This document shows positions 1 to 5,450 of a DNA stretch of 24,817 nucleotides, piece by piece. Each line of letters starts with the position of its first letter. Positions within the stretch are counted from its first letter, which is position 1. Made by a program: the position numbers and the translations under genes. The notes below the pieces were generated by a model, which was not told the DNA's origin, searched no databases, and saw nothing but the letters and a program-made list of their open reading frames with translations. Source of the stretch: a virus; IMG/VR virus record IMGVR_UViG_3300046517_000575, positions 1 to 24,817 of that record. One strand, written 5' to 3'.

Positions 1-2
1 AC

Positions 3-401
3 GTGAAGGAGTGGCAGCCGATAGAGACAGCGCCGAAGGACGGGACCAACGTTCTGGTCTGTCGCGAAATGGAAGATCGTAGCGTCGGCGAAGCCTTCTT
101 TTGGGAAGGTGCATGGCGCACATGGGACGGCGAGAACCATACCCGCACATCGTGGATTGAGGGTTACCTGACGCATTGGCGGCCGATGCCGGGCGCATTT
201 CCAGCACCAACAAACCGGAGAATAGAAATGGCGCGCATGAGCAAGAAGCCGACTGCCAACCAGCCTGACTTGACACTGACTGTTATTGCCGAACGACTCG
301 GTTGCGAACCGGATGCAGAAGCGATCTGCGTTGCAATAGAGCGCCTCAAACGCAAGGCACCCAGCCGCGAACCGATCAGCGGACAAAACTGTGAGAAATA
401 A
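3..401 (+). CDS. DUF551-like small phage protein (possibly 5'-truncated)
   Basis: Reads from a GTG at position 3 to a TAA at 399-401 (132 aa). The first 65 residues follow the pattern of the small phage DUF551-type proteins: WQPIETAPKDGT near the start, a Trp-rich centre, and a closing THWRPMP. Function is unknown for that family. Residues about 75-132 form a separate Lys/Arg-rich segment beginning MARMSKKP, which could be a second domain or an internal start at an in-frame ATG. The window begins two bases upstream, so the ribosome binding site cannot be judged and the gene may begin earlier. It heads a plus-strand run of small genes with 1-nt to overlapping spacing. Confidence 0.65.
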   Translation: MKEWQPIETAPKDGTNVLVCREMEDRSVGEAFFWEGAWRTWDGENHTRTSWIEGYLTHWRPMPGAFPAPTNRRIEMARMSKKPTANQPDLTLTVIAERLGCEPDAEAICVAIERLKRKAPSREPISGQNCEK

Positions 402-402
402 G

Positions 403-567
403 ATGTTCTACTGTGACAAATGCCGGGTGAAAAACGAGTGGCCTGCGGGATTTTCGCAATCGCGAGGACCGTGCGAGGTGTGTGGCAAACCCGCGCTCTG
501 CAACGATGTGCCATCTAGTTGTCTACCAAGGCCCAAGCGATCTCCACAGGAGAGCGCCAGTGACTAA
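403..567 (+). CDS. 54-aa zinc-finger-like micro-protein
   Basis: ATG at 403, one base after the upstream stop, TAA at 565-567. The protein begins MFYCDKCRVKNEW and has a second CEVCGK pair about 17 residues later. The C-x2-C ... C-x2-C layout is typical of a small treble-clef or zinc-ribbon fold, with an extra Cys at residues 33 and 40. This is the only frame that keeps paired cysteines. The gene overlaps the start of the next gene by 8 nt, as expected for coupled phage genes. No specific function can be assigned; single-strand nucleic-acid or protein binding is the usual role of such folds and is inference here. Confidence 0.6.
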   Translation: MFYCDKCRVKNEWPAGFSQSRGPCEVCGKPALCNDVPSSCLPRPKRSPQESASD

Positions 568-754
568 ACCCACGCGCAAGCAGATCGAAGCCGCCGCCGA
601 TCAAAGGAATCCCATGCTTCACGAACCCGCGATACTCACCAATCGGAGAGGTGACAAAACTAAACCGCCCGCGTGGGGGATCGTGTGCGACGGCGATTGC
701 GGCATGTTCGTGCCGGATAACGATGAAACCAAAGAGGAAGCAGCCGTCCGATGA
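560..754 (+). CDS. Small hypothetical phage protein
   Basis: The chosen start is the GTG at 560 because AGGAGA at 548-553 lies 6 nt upstream. A longer in-frame version from 482 would overlap most of the preceding Cys-rich gene. The 64-aa product has a basic N-terminus (TKPTRKQIEAAAD), a centre with a Cys pair (VCDGDCG) and an acidic end (DNDETKEEAA). It is not recognised. Its stop overlaps the ATG of the next gene (ATGA), which suggests translational coupling. Confidence 0.55.
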   Translation: MTKPTRKQIEAAADQRNPMLHEPAILTNRRGDKTKPPAWGIVCDGDCGMFVPDNDETKEEAAVR

Positions 755-894
755 CCGAACACGCTTACCTAGAAGACTTGGCCCAATGGGCGGATGCGGC
801 AGTTGAACTTTTCCCGGTTCATGGTGAAAGGTTTCAAGAGATAGCGAGAGTGCTACGGGCTGGTGTTGCCCCACCAGACCAGCCCGAGAGTTGA
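751..894 (+). CDS. 47-aa hypothetical protein, end of left plus-strand run
   Basis: ATG at 751 overlaps the previous stop (ATGA), and TGA is at 892-894. The product is an acidic amphipathic helix-like peptide (MTEHAYLEDLAQWADAA onward) with a proline-rich end. It is not recognised. It is the last gene before the hairpin terminator at 982-1009, so the four leftmost genes probably form one transcript. Confidence rests on the coupling geometry rather than on homology. Confidence 0.45.
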   Translation: MTEHAYLEDLAQWADAAVELFPVHGERFQEIARVLRAGVAPPDQPES

Positions 895-981
895 CGGCGG
901 GTCTTTTTGGACATAGTTTCAGGTAGTGTTCGAGATGACGGCTTAGGCCACGACCTCACGCAAGTTCCCCTTGCAGGACAC

Positions 982-1009
982 ACAAAAGGCCCCTCGCGGG
1001 GCCTTTTGT
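982..1009. terminator. Bidirectional intrinsic terminator
   Basis: A perfect 12-bp stem (982-993 paired with 998-1009) with the stable TCGC tetraloop. The stem has a GGCCCC core flanked by A4/T4, so it gives a U-rich end in both directions. It lies between the convergent ends of the plus run finishing at 894 and the minus operon finishing at 1029. Confidence 0.9.
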
Positions 1010-1028
1010 TATTCCAAGGCGATGCCTG

Positions 1029-1223
1029 TCAGGCTCGCAGATCGTCAACGCCCTTCTTGGTGTCGAGCATCAGGTTGACCAGACAGGCGACGGCACCGGG
1101 GATGCGTGTCCTGCCGCCGACCCAGTCCCGCACCGTGGTTTCGTTGACGCCGATGGCGCGGGCGAACCCCATCTGGGTGGTGCCCAGAAGGGTGAAGGCC
1201 TTGCTGAGTTGCCGCTGGGTCAT
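1029..1223 (-). CDS. Small helix-turn-helix DNA-binding protein
   Basis: The 64-aa protein starts at the ATG at 1223, whose ATG overlaps the recombinase stop (ATGA). An in-frame extension to 1310 exists but would lie inside the recombinase. It contains a Cro/C1-like or DUF-type [32 protein letters not shown] at about residues 17-45, where helix 2 (GFARAIGV), the turn and recognition helix (NETTVRDWV) are clear. It may regulate its own operon or the paired operators upstream of 2160 and 2879, which is inference. It is last in the minus operon, 20 nt before the terminator. Confidence 0.75.
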   Translation of the reverse strand: MTQRQLSKAFTLLGTTQMGFARAIGVNETTVRDWVGGRTRIPGAVACLVNLMLDTKKGVDDLRA

Positions 1224-1903
1224 GTCGGTAACCCGGACGTTCCGTTCAGGCCCGCCTCTTGCGGTGCCGACAGCCTCTCGATCAGTCTGATGACGGTCTT
1301 TGACGACCACTGACCGCCGGTCGCGGTCTCAAGGCCACGGGCATTGAGGGCTTGGGCGATCTTGCGCGACGACAGATGTCGGAGGTCTGCCAGTTCAGCC
1401 CGCATCGTCTCAGCGAAGGCCACTGATGCGTCCCGGTTCTTGGCCGGTGTGGTTGGGCTGCCCAACCTGACGCCGCGCTGCTTGGCCGCCGCAAGCGCGA
1501 CCTTGGTGCGGCTAGAGATCATGCGGCGTTCCTGTTCCGCCAGCGCTGCGTAGATGTGCAGCATGAACGGATCGGCGTTGGGGCCGAGATCGCAGACGAT
1601 GAACGGCACGCGCTGCGCCATCAGGCCAGCGATGAAGGCAACGTCGCGGCTCAGGCGATCGAGTTTGGCGACGATGACGGGACAGCCGAGTTCCTTGGCT
1701 GCGGCCAGCGCCGCCTTCAGTTGCGGTCGCTTGTCGAGGGCATCGCAGCCCTTGCCGGTTTCGACTTCGGTGAAGGTCTGCGAGATCAGGAAGCCTTCCG
1801 TCTCGGCGAAGCGCATCAGGGCTGAACCCTGCGCCTCGATGCCGAGGCCGGACTTGCCCTGCTGTTGCGTCGAGACGCGGATGTAGGCGATGGCGGGTTT
1901 CAT
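1220..1903 (-). CDS. Small serine recombinase (resolvase/invertase family)
   Basis: The 227-aa product starts at [15 protein letters not shown] (ATG at 1903, overlapping the upstream TGA). The catalytic serine sits in YIRVS (Ser11), followed by the usual GLGIEAQ, and the family motif KLDRLSRD carries the active-site arginines. The C-terminus has a helix-turn-helix ([35 protein letters not shown]). Length fits classical resolvase/invertases or short resolvase-like proteins, not large serine integrases. It would cut and rejoin DNA at paired short sites by a covalent phosphoserine. No recombination sites or invertible segment were recognised nearby, so resolution, inversion and integration roles are all open. 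Confidence 0.9.
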   Translation of the reverse strand: MKPAIAYIRVSTQQQGKSGLGIEAQGSALMRFAETEGFLISQTFTEVETGKGCDALDKRPQLKAALAAAKELGCPVIVAKLDRLSRDVAFIAGLMAQRVPFIVCDLGPNADPFMLHIYAALAEQERRMISSRTKVALAAAKQRGVRLGSPTTPAKNRDASVAFAETMRAELADLRHLSSRKIAQALNARGLETATGGQWSSKTVIRLIERLSAPQEAGLNGTSGLPT

Positions 1904-2160
1904 CGGGAACACCTGACCGCATAGTCGTAGGTTGCGCCATCGGATGCCGTCAGAAATCCGCAACTGCCATGTATCGATGTGAACACGATGGAAGAACGAT
2001 CTTCTGGGTCATCGGTGAGGCACAGTCCGGTTTCAATGTCATAATCGTGGAAGGTTTCGCCAGCGTCCCGCCCGTAGGCGGCAACAGCGGCTTCGATGTC
2101 TTCGCCGTCAGGAACGATGGCAATCAGCATTTCGGGCGTGAACGCGATGGTGTAGGTCAT
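1900..2160 (-). CDS. 86-aa acidic hypothetical protein, first gene of the recombinase operon
   Basis: The start is the ATG at 2160, preceded by GCAAGGGGAACT (2164-2175). The 30-nt in-frame extension upstream is rejected because it crosses this ribosome binding site. The product ([19 protein letters not shown] onward) is acidic, with no transmembrane segment or recognised motif. Its stop overlaps the recombinase ATG (ATGA). It opens a three-gene minus operon: unknown, serine recombinase, HTH protein. Confidence 0.7.
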   Translation of the reverse strand: MTYTIAFTPEMLIAIVPDGEDIEAAVAAYGRDAGETFHDYDIETGLCLTDDPEDRSSIVFTSIHGSCGFLTASDGATYDYAVRCSR

Positions 2161-2163
2161 TGG

Positions 2164-2175
2164 AGTTCCCCTTGC
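2164..2175 (-). promoter_or_regulatory. Extended Shine-Dalgarno element GCAAGGGGAACT
   Basis: On the minus strand GCAAGGGGAACT lies 3 nt before the ATG at 2160. The same 12-mer precedes the starts at 2879 and 5839, and an 11/12 version precedes 5450. A GCAAGGGGAA version precedes the plus-strand start at 3016. It decides the start codon in all these genes. Confidence 0.75.
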
Positions 2176-2196
2176 GTGGCTGGATGCCACAACAGC

Positions 2197-2225
2197 GTTG
2201 TAGGGTATTTCACCCTGTGGTGCAA
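2197..2225 (-). promoter_or_regulatory. Candidate sigma70-like promoter with operator for the recombinase operon
   Basis: Minus strand: TTGCAC (2225-2220), 17-nt spacer, TACAAC (2202-2197), 37 nt before the ATG at 2160. The spacer contains the inverted repeat AGGGTGAAATACCCT (2202-2216). The arrangement is nearly the same at 2916-2944. The hexamers are weak matches to consensus, so the promoter is inference supported by the paired layout. Confidence 0.5.
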
Positions 2226-2253
2226 TAGGCCTGTGAGGCTGTGGACAAAGAAA

Positions 2254-2274
2254 AACCCCGCTAGATGCGGGGTT
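2254..2274 (-). terminator. Intrinsic terminator of the minus pair 2879-2280
   Basis: AACCCCGC (2254-2261), loop TAGAT, GCGGGGTT (2267-2274). On the minus strand the stem is followed by a run of five T residues, giving a good rho-independent terminator 6 nt past the stop of the gene ending at 2280. Confidence 0.85.
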
Positions 2275-2279
2275 CTGTC

Positions 2280-2591
2280 TTACTTCTGTTTGCCGATCGG
2301 CGGCGGCTTGACCGGGACGTATTTGGGCGTCCCGAAGACCGGCGCGGTGAGATCGATCATGCTGCCGTAGCTGACCATCGAGCCATTCATCTTGTAGGCC
2401 AGCATCAGGGCTTCCCTGACGAGATCGTCGTCGGGTCGCTGCGGCACGACATAGACGGTGCCGTCGGGATCAGTGCAGGTGGCCCTGAAGCCCGCGACGA
2501 TGTCGCAGGCCGGGAACTTGGGCTGGGCGAGGGCTGGTGACGCCAGCGAGATGACGATGAGTAGCAATTTGGCGCGCAAAAAAAGGGTCAT
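2280..2591 (-). CDS. Small secreted/periplasmic hypothetical protein
   Basis: The 103-aa protein has a textbook signal peptide: a basic start (MTLFLRAK), a hydrophobic core (LLLIVISL) and an AxA-type cleavage site (SPALA then QPKF). The mature part of about 80 residues carries two Cys (CDIVAGFRATC) that could form a disulfide, and ends PVKPPPIGKQK. Function is not recognised; a lysogenic-conversion or superinfection-related periplasmic role is possible but only inference. It lies 3 nt after the upstream gene and directly before an intrinsic terminator. Confidence 0.7.
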   Translation of the reverse strand: MTLFLRAKLLLIVISLASPALAQPKFPACDIVAGFRATCTDPDGTVYVVPQRPDDDLVREALMLAYKMNGSMVSYGSMIDLTAPVFGTPKYVPVKPPPIGKQK

Positions 2592-2594
2592 GGT

Positions 2595-2879
2595 TCAAGC
2601 CCACGCAAACATGGTCGAGCCGATGATGTCGAAGGCCGCATCCTTGGACAGCCCGATGTGCTCGTTGAGTTCGTAGGCCCAGCGGTGTGCTTCGTCGTAG
2701 GTGGTGAAGGTCTTGCCCTCAATTGGGCAGTAGCCCTGTTCGTCCTTGACGGCCACGCCAAGGCAATAGCCAGCCCGAGAGACGGTGGCAACGAAGGCAT
2801 AGACCTTGCCGTGGAACGCGCCCGCGACCTTCTGGTCGAGGATCGCGGCCTCGAGGTTCCGGTTCGTGATGTCAGTCAT
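2595..2879 (-). CDS. 94-aa hypothetical protein
   Basis: ATG at 2879 with GCAAGGGGAACT at 2883-2894. The product (MTDITNRNLEAAILDQKVA onward) looks soluble and alpha/beta, with a conserved-looking TYDEAHRWAYELNEHIGLS segment near residues 59-77. No family is recognised. It is first in a two-gene minus operon with the secreted protein and is expressed from the promoter-like sequence at 2916-2944. Confidence 0.7.
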   Translation of the reverse strand: MTDITNRNLEAAILDQKVAGAFHGKVYAFVATVSRAGYCLGVAVKDEQGYCPIEGKTFTTYDEAHRWAYELNEHIGLSKDAAFDIIGSTMFAWA

Positions 2880-2882
2880 TCT

Positions 2883-2894
2883 AGTTCCCCTTGC
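2883..2894 (-). promoter_or_regulatory. Extended Shine-Dalgarno element GCAAGGGGAACT
   Basis: Exact 12-nt copy of the element at 2164-2175, on the minus strand 3 nt before the ATG at 2879. It fixes the start of that gene. Confidence 0.75.
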
Positions 2895-2915
2895 GGGCCG
2901 GAATGGCCCTGACGG

Positions 2916-2944
2916 GTTATGGCACAGGGTGAATTACCCTGCAA
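2916..2944 (-). promoter_or_regulatory. Candidate promoter with operator for the 2879-2280 operon
   Basis: Minus strand: TTGCAG (2944-2939), 17-nt spacer, CATAAC (2921-2916), 36 nt before the ATG. The inverted repeat AGGGT-N5-ACCCT (2926-2940) occupies the spacer and touches the -35 hexamer, so a bound repressor would block RNA polymerase. It matches the layout at 2197-2225. Confidence 0.5.
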
Positions 2945-2957
2945 GAGGGCTTACGCA

Positions 2958-2973
2958 GGTTTCACGTGAAATA
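2958..2973. promoter_or_regulatory. parS-like palindrome
   Basis: GTTTCACGTGAAAT (2959-2972 within this 16-bp site) contains the perfect palindrome TTTCACGTGAAA. It matches the bacterial chromosomal parS core GTTTCACGTGAAAC at 13 of 14 positions. It lies in the divergent gap between genes starting at 2879 (minus) and 3016 (plus). It could bind host ParB, or act as an operator for an unidentified regulator. Confidence 0.5.
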
Positions 2974-3015
2974 GTTGAAAATAATTCTGCCGCTGTAATG
3001 CAAGGGGAAATCGCC

Positions 3016-3246
3016 ATGAAACCCTGCCCGATCTGCCAGCATGAAGGCCAAGCGACGATCTGGCCCTATCTGAAGGGCGGGACAGGGCGCGACGGCGAGC
3101 GCATCGACTGGCTGCGCTGTTCGTTCTGCCATGCGCTGTTCTCGGACCTGACGAAGCCGCGAGGGGTCTACGCGCCCATGTGCCATGATCCCGCGCTCTG
3201 CATGCCCAAGGGCTACTGCCCGCGCGATCCCGCCTGTAACGAATGA
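3016..3246 (+). CDS. 76-aa Cys-rich zinc-finger-like protein
   Basis: ATG at 3016 with GCAAGGGGAA at 3000-3009 upstream. The product begins MKPCPICQHEG and carries CSFC about 30 residues later. This gives C-x2-C ... C-x2-C of a zinc-ribbon type, followed by a C-terminal cluster of four more Cys (MCHDPALCMPKGYCPRDPAC). Such small proteins are common in phage accessory regions and the function is unknown. It is the only gene on the plus side of the divergent gap holding the parS-like site and begins a plus-strand block. Confidence 0.7.
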   Translation: MKPCPICQHEGQATIWPYLKGGTGRDGERIDWLRCSFCHALFSDLTKPRGVYAPMCHDPALCMPKGYCPRDPACNE

Positions 3247-3264
3247 GACAATCGGGAACCTGCC

Positions 3265-3516
3265 ATGTCCAACATGAAGACGGTCTCGCTGGTCGCGCAT
3301 GAGACGCGGCTGGCGAAGGCCGAGAGCGCCGCCAAGCTGGATGCGGTGGCGCAAGACCTGTATGCTGCGCTGGAGCCGATCAGGGCGCAACTCAAGGGGC
3401 TGGAAGCCGCAATCCGGCTGACCAACGAAATGGTGCAGCGGCAGGATGAGTTCACCACCAAGACGCTGTCGCAACTGTTGACCGATGTGGAAGACCTGAA
3501 GCGGAGACCGACATGA
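3265..3516 (+). CDS. 83-aa coiled-coil hypothetical protein
   Basis: ATG at 3265 (MSNMKTVSLVAHETRL onward) with GGGAA upstream. An alternative ATG lies at 3274. The sequence is rich in Ala, Leu, Lys and Glu with heptad-like spacing from about residue 15 to 80 and has no Cys, so a single long helix or coiled coil is likely. Function is unknown. Its stop overlaps the ATG of the following 21-aa ORF (ATGA). Confidence 0.6.
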   Translation: MSNMKTVSLVAHETRLAKAESAAKLDAVAQDLYAALEPIRAQLKGLEAAIRLTNEMVQRQDEFTTKTLSQLLTDVEDLKRRPT

Positions 3517-3578
3517 AGCTGACCGCCAAATGCCCGAAATGCGGCATGCGCCACAAGCCGGGACCGTGTCCGAAATGA
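3513..3578 (+). CDS. 21-aa Cys/His micro-protein
   Basis: ATG at 3513 overlaps the previous stop (ATGA), and the stop at 3576-3578 overlaps the next ATG. The peptide, MKLTAKCPKCGMRHKPGPCP plus a final Lys, has C-x2-C-x3-H-x5-C, a compact zinc-knuckle-like pattern. Its ATGA junctions on both sides argue that it is translated. Function is unknown; metal and nucleic-acid binding is inference from the pattern. Confidence 0.5.
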   Translation: MKLTAKCPKCGMRHKPGPCPK

Positions 3579-3709
3579 GGCAGGCCAGCACCAGACAGTT
3601 GAAGACCCTGCGCGCCAAGGGCAAGCTATTGCTGCGCAAAACACGCGGGATCAAGGTTGGGACGAAGCGCGGAACGTACCAGCGCAGACCGACGCAAAAG
3701 GCTCAATAA
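3575..3709 (+). CDS. 44-aa highly basic micro-protein
   Basis: ATG at 3575 in the ATGA overlap with the previous stop, TAA at 3707-3709. About one residue in three is Arg or Lys (MRQASTRQLKTLRAKGKLLL, then RKTRGIKVGTKRGTYQRR). It has no recognised domain. The composition suggests nucleic-acid binding, which is inference. It ends a chain of three tightly coupled ORFs starting at 3265. Confidence 0.45.
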   Translation: MRQASTRQLKTLRAKGKLLLRKTRGIKVGTKRGTYQRRPTQKAQ

Positions 3710-3774
3710 CCGGCCAACGTCAGGACAGCGCCGATCAGAGCCAAGACAATGATGATGGTGATCACAGTGGTCAT
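3703..3774 (-). CDS. Candidate 23-aa single-pass membrane micro-protein
   Basis: On the minus strand an ATG at 3774 opens MTTVITIIIVLALIGAVLTL, ending AGY and TGA at 3703. Nearly the whole peptide is one hydrophobic segment, as in tiny phage or bacterial membrane peptides. No good Shine-Dalgarno is visible. It is antisense to the last 7 nt of the preceding plus gene and otherwise fills the gap 3710-3801. Treat it as a candidate only. Confidence 0.3.
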   Translation of the reverse strand: MTTVITIIIVLALIGAVLTLAGY

Positions 3775-3801
3775 CGGATGACAGGGTGTGACGGGAACTA
3801 A

Positions 3802-4077
3802 ATGGCGAGAGCACTTACCGATATTCGAAGTCTGGCACGATCTCACTCAAACATGAGCGTAAGAGTGCTGGCGCAGATTGCAAGATCGAAGGCAGCGCCT
3901 GCTGCTGCGCGTGTCGTCGCAGCCAATAGCTTGCTGGATCGCGGCTGGGGCAAGGCTGACGTTGTCCATGCTGGTCCTGATGGTGGACCGATCCAAGTCA
4001 TCATCCGTCAACTCGTTGATGTCATTCAGCATTCCGATCCGCTGACGATCGAGCACGATGACGACTGCGACAAGTAA
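3802..4077 (+). CDS. Conserved phage protein, candidate small-terminase-like
   Basis: ATG at 3802, 91 aa. The segment TDIRSLARSHSNMSVRVLAQIARSK then AAARVVAANSLLDRGWGKA has the helix-rich form seen in small conserved proteins of alphaproteobacterial prophages, usually not far upstream of the large terminase. It ends in an acidic tail (EHDDDCDK). A DNA-packaging role is suggested by position, about 1.8 kb before the terminase, but no diagnostic HTH is evident. The packaging role is inference; the gene itself is well supported. Confidence 0.65.
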   Translation: MARALTDIRSLARSHSNMSVRVLAQIARSKAAPAAARVVAANSLLDRGWGKADVVHAGPDGGPIQVIIRQLVDVIQHSDPLTIEHDDDCDK

Positions 4078-4246
4078 TCGTTCGTATGCCTGCCGCAGCT
4101 AGGGATTACCTCACCACCTAAGCCCTTGATAGTGCTAGACATTCGCATCGGAGGGTGGGGTGGTCTCCGGGGGCTATGTCGGGGTTGAATGTCGTTCAAG
4201 TAGTGGTACCGGTTATTGCCTTACATTTCCGCGTTGTGGTTCGTGT

Positions 4247-4480
4247 TCAGCCCACATTCCCGCGCTGTTTCCGCGACTTAGCCACGATTTCGGGATGCTC
4301 GGCGACAGCCTGTTCCCCGGCTTGGCGCATGCTGGCCTTGTCGGTGGGTGGCGTCAGGCCTGCGGCCTTCAGCCGGTGCAGGCGGGCTTTCTTGGCGGCG
4401 AGGCGCGGGTTGAAGTGGAAGGGCTGCCAGTGCTTTCCCGATGTGGAGAAAGTGGTGCCGCTTCCTTTGAGTTTTTGCAT
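4247..4480 (-). CDS. 77-aa basic hypothetical protein
   Basis: The chosen start is the ATG at 4480 (MQKLKGSGTTFSTSGKHWQP onward), with an AGAGAG purine stretch upstream. The frame stays open to 4561 but without a better site. The product is Lys/Arg-rich with a KHWQPFHFNPRLAAKKARLHRLKAAGL segment typical of small unclassified phage proteins. Function is unknown. It sits alone on the minus strand between two plus genes. The flanking gaps 4078-4246 and 4481-4624 show no other convincing gene. Confidence 0.5.
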   Translation of the reverse strand: MQKLKGSGTTFSTSGKHWQPFHFNPRLAAKKARLHRLKAAGLTPPTDKASMRQAGEQAVAEHPEIVAKSRKQRGNVG

Positions 4481-4624
4481 CGGAGGCTCTCTGCACTGTT
4501 GGTTGTGGAGAGAGGGAGGGGAGAGGCCTCGCGCCATAGCAAAAAAACGTCCGTGTGTCACTTCCTCCCCGACAACCTCAGATGACGGTAGCCACGAGAA
4601 ATATGTGGATGGGATGTTGATTTA

Positions 4625-4921
4625 ATGGAAGCCCCGAAGTGCCGCGTCTGTGGCGAGCGTCACTGGTCCCGCGTCTGCAACGACGGCGATCAGCCGATGA
4701 AGGGCGTTACGAAGCCCGTAACAGTTACGCCCGCCGTAATGCATGAAGTTACGAAGACCGTAACGTGGTGCAAGACCTGCGGTGAGAATGCCGTTCTGAT
4801 CGAGGCGCTGGAGGATGAGGTTGCGATGCTGAAGCGCCAGCTTGCCGCCTACACCAAGGCTGCGATGACGCCTGCGGAGCGCATGAAGAAGATGCGGGCT
4901 TCGCGCAAGCAGGTGGTCTGA
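4625..4921 (+). CDS. 98-aa zinc-knuckle plus coiled-coil hypothetical protein
   Basis: ATG at 4625. The N-terminus has CRVCGERHWSRVC, a C-x2-C-x4-H-like knuckle, and CKTCGE follows at about residues 49-54. Residues 55-80 form a short coiled coil (NAVLIEALEDEVAMLKRQL), and the C-terminus MTPAERMKKMRASRK resembles the basic end of many small phage proteins. Two copies of a GTTACGAAGNCCGTAAC repeat encode the VTKPVT and VTKTVT segments. The Shine-Dalgarno is weak. It converges with the minus gene at 4923 with one base between stops. Confidence 0.6.
   Translation: MEAPKCRVCGERHWSRVCNDGDQPMKGVTKPVTVTPAVMHEVTKTVTWCKTCGENAVLIEALEDEVAMLKRQLAAYTKAAMTPAERMKKMRASRKQVV
4706..4764. repeat. Two copies of a GTTACG-N5-CGTAAC inverted repeat
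   Basis: GTTACGAAGCCCGTAAC at 4706-4722 and GTTACGAAGACCGTAAC at 4748-4764, 42 nt apart. Each is internally palindromic at its ends. They lie inside a coding region and encode V-T-K-x-V-T, so they may be a peptide repeat rather than protein-binding sites. Confidence 0.55.
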
Positions 4922-4922
4922 C

Positions 4923-5450
4923 CTAACTTGGTGTGCGGTGGATGGCTTGGCGGAATTGCTCGATCAGGTGGGGTGGGGTTTTTGGGTTCGTCATCCAGTC
5001 GATCACCCGGTTCATCGGGACCGCGAAGTCGGTGACGCGGATCGCCCGGTCCTGCGGCTGGCCTTTGGACGCCCGTTCCATTGCTTGCCACGTTTCGTGA
5101 AAGCCGGTCGCGATCAGCCTCCCGCTTCGCAACTCGCCCAGCAGTTCTTCCTTTGAAAGCCCCTTGAGGAAGTCGGCCAAAGGCATCAGCACCAGCGAGG
5201 GGTTTTCGTCCATCAACTCGACGGCCTCTTCCGCCGGTAGCGGTTGCCATCCGGCATCGAGCGCCGTCCGGGCCTCCTCCTTCGGCAGCTTGACGCGCTT
5301 GCCGGTGGCATCGATCGCGGTGGCGGGCAGCGTGCCCTTCGCCACTTCCTCTGCCAGCGCGAAGCGTGCCTGTCTGCGGGTTTTGCCGGTCGTCTTGACG
5401 ATGTGGGCGATGGCTTCTTCTTCGGTCCACCACTTGCTGTTCTTGCTCAT
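4923..5450 (-). CDS. 175-aa hypothetical protein
   Basis: The start is the ATG at 5450, with CAAGGGGAACT at 5454-5464. The extension to 5591 would overlap the upstream gene and lacks a ribosome binding site. The product begins MSKNSKWWTEEEAIAHIVKT and is soluble, rich in Glu/Lys and largely helical, with an early TTGKTRRQARFALAEEV helix pair. No family is recognised. Its ATG overlaps the upstream stop (ATGA), so the two minus genes are co-translated. It converges with the plus gene ending at 4921. Confidence 0.65.
   Translation of the reverse strand: MSKNSKWWTEEEAIAHIVKTTGKTRRQARFALAEEVAKGTLPATAIDATGKRVKLPKEEARTALDAGWQPLPAEEAVELMDENPSLVLMPLADFLKGLSKEELLGELRSGRLIATGFHETWQAMERASKGQPQDRAIRVTDFAVPMNRVIDWMTNPKTPPHLIEQFRQAIHRTPS

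Noticed and set aside
907-1290. Plus-strand 127-codon frame across the terminator
   Set aside because: It runs through a perfect intrinsic terminator and opposite the HTH and recombinase genes, with no ribosome binding site.
4155-4625. Plus-strand frames opposite the 77-aa minus gene
   Set aside because: Cys/Trp/Arg-rich composition without pattern, no Shine-Dalgarno, and opposite a more plausible minus-strand gene.
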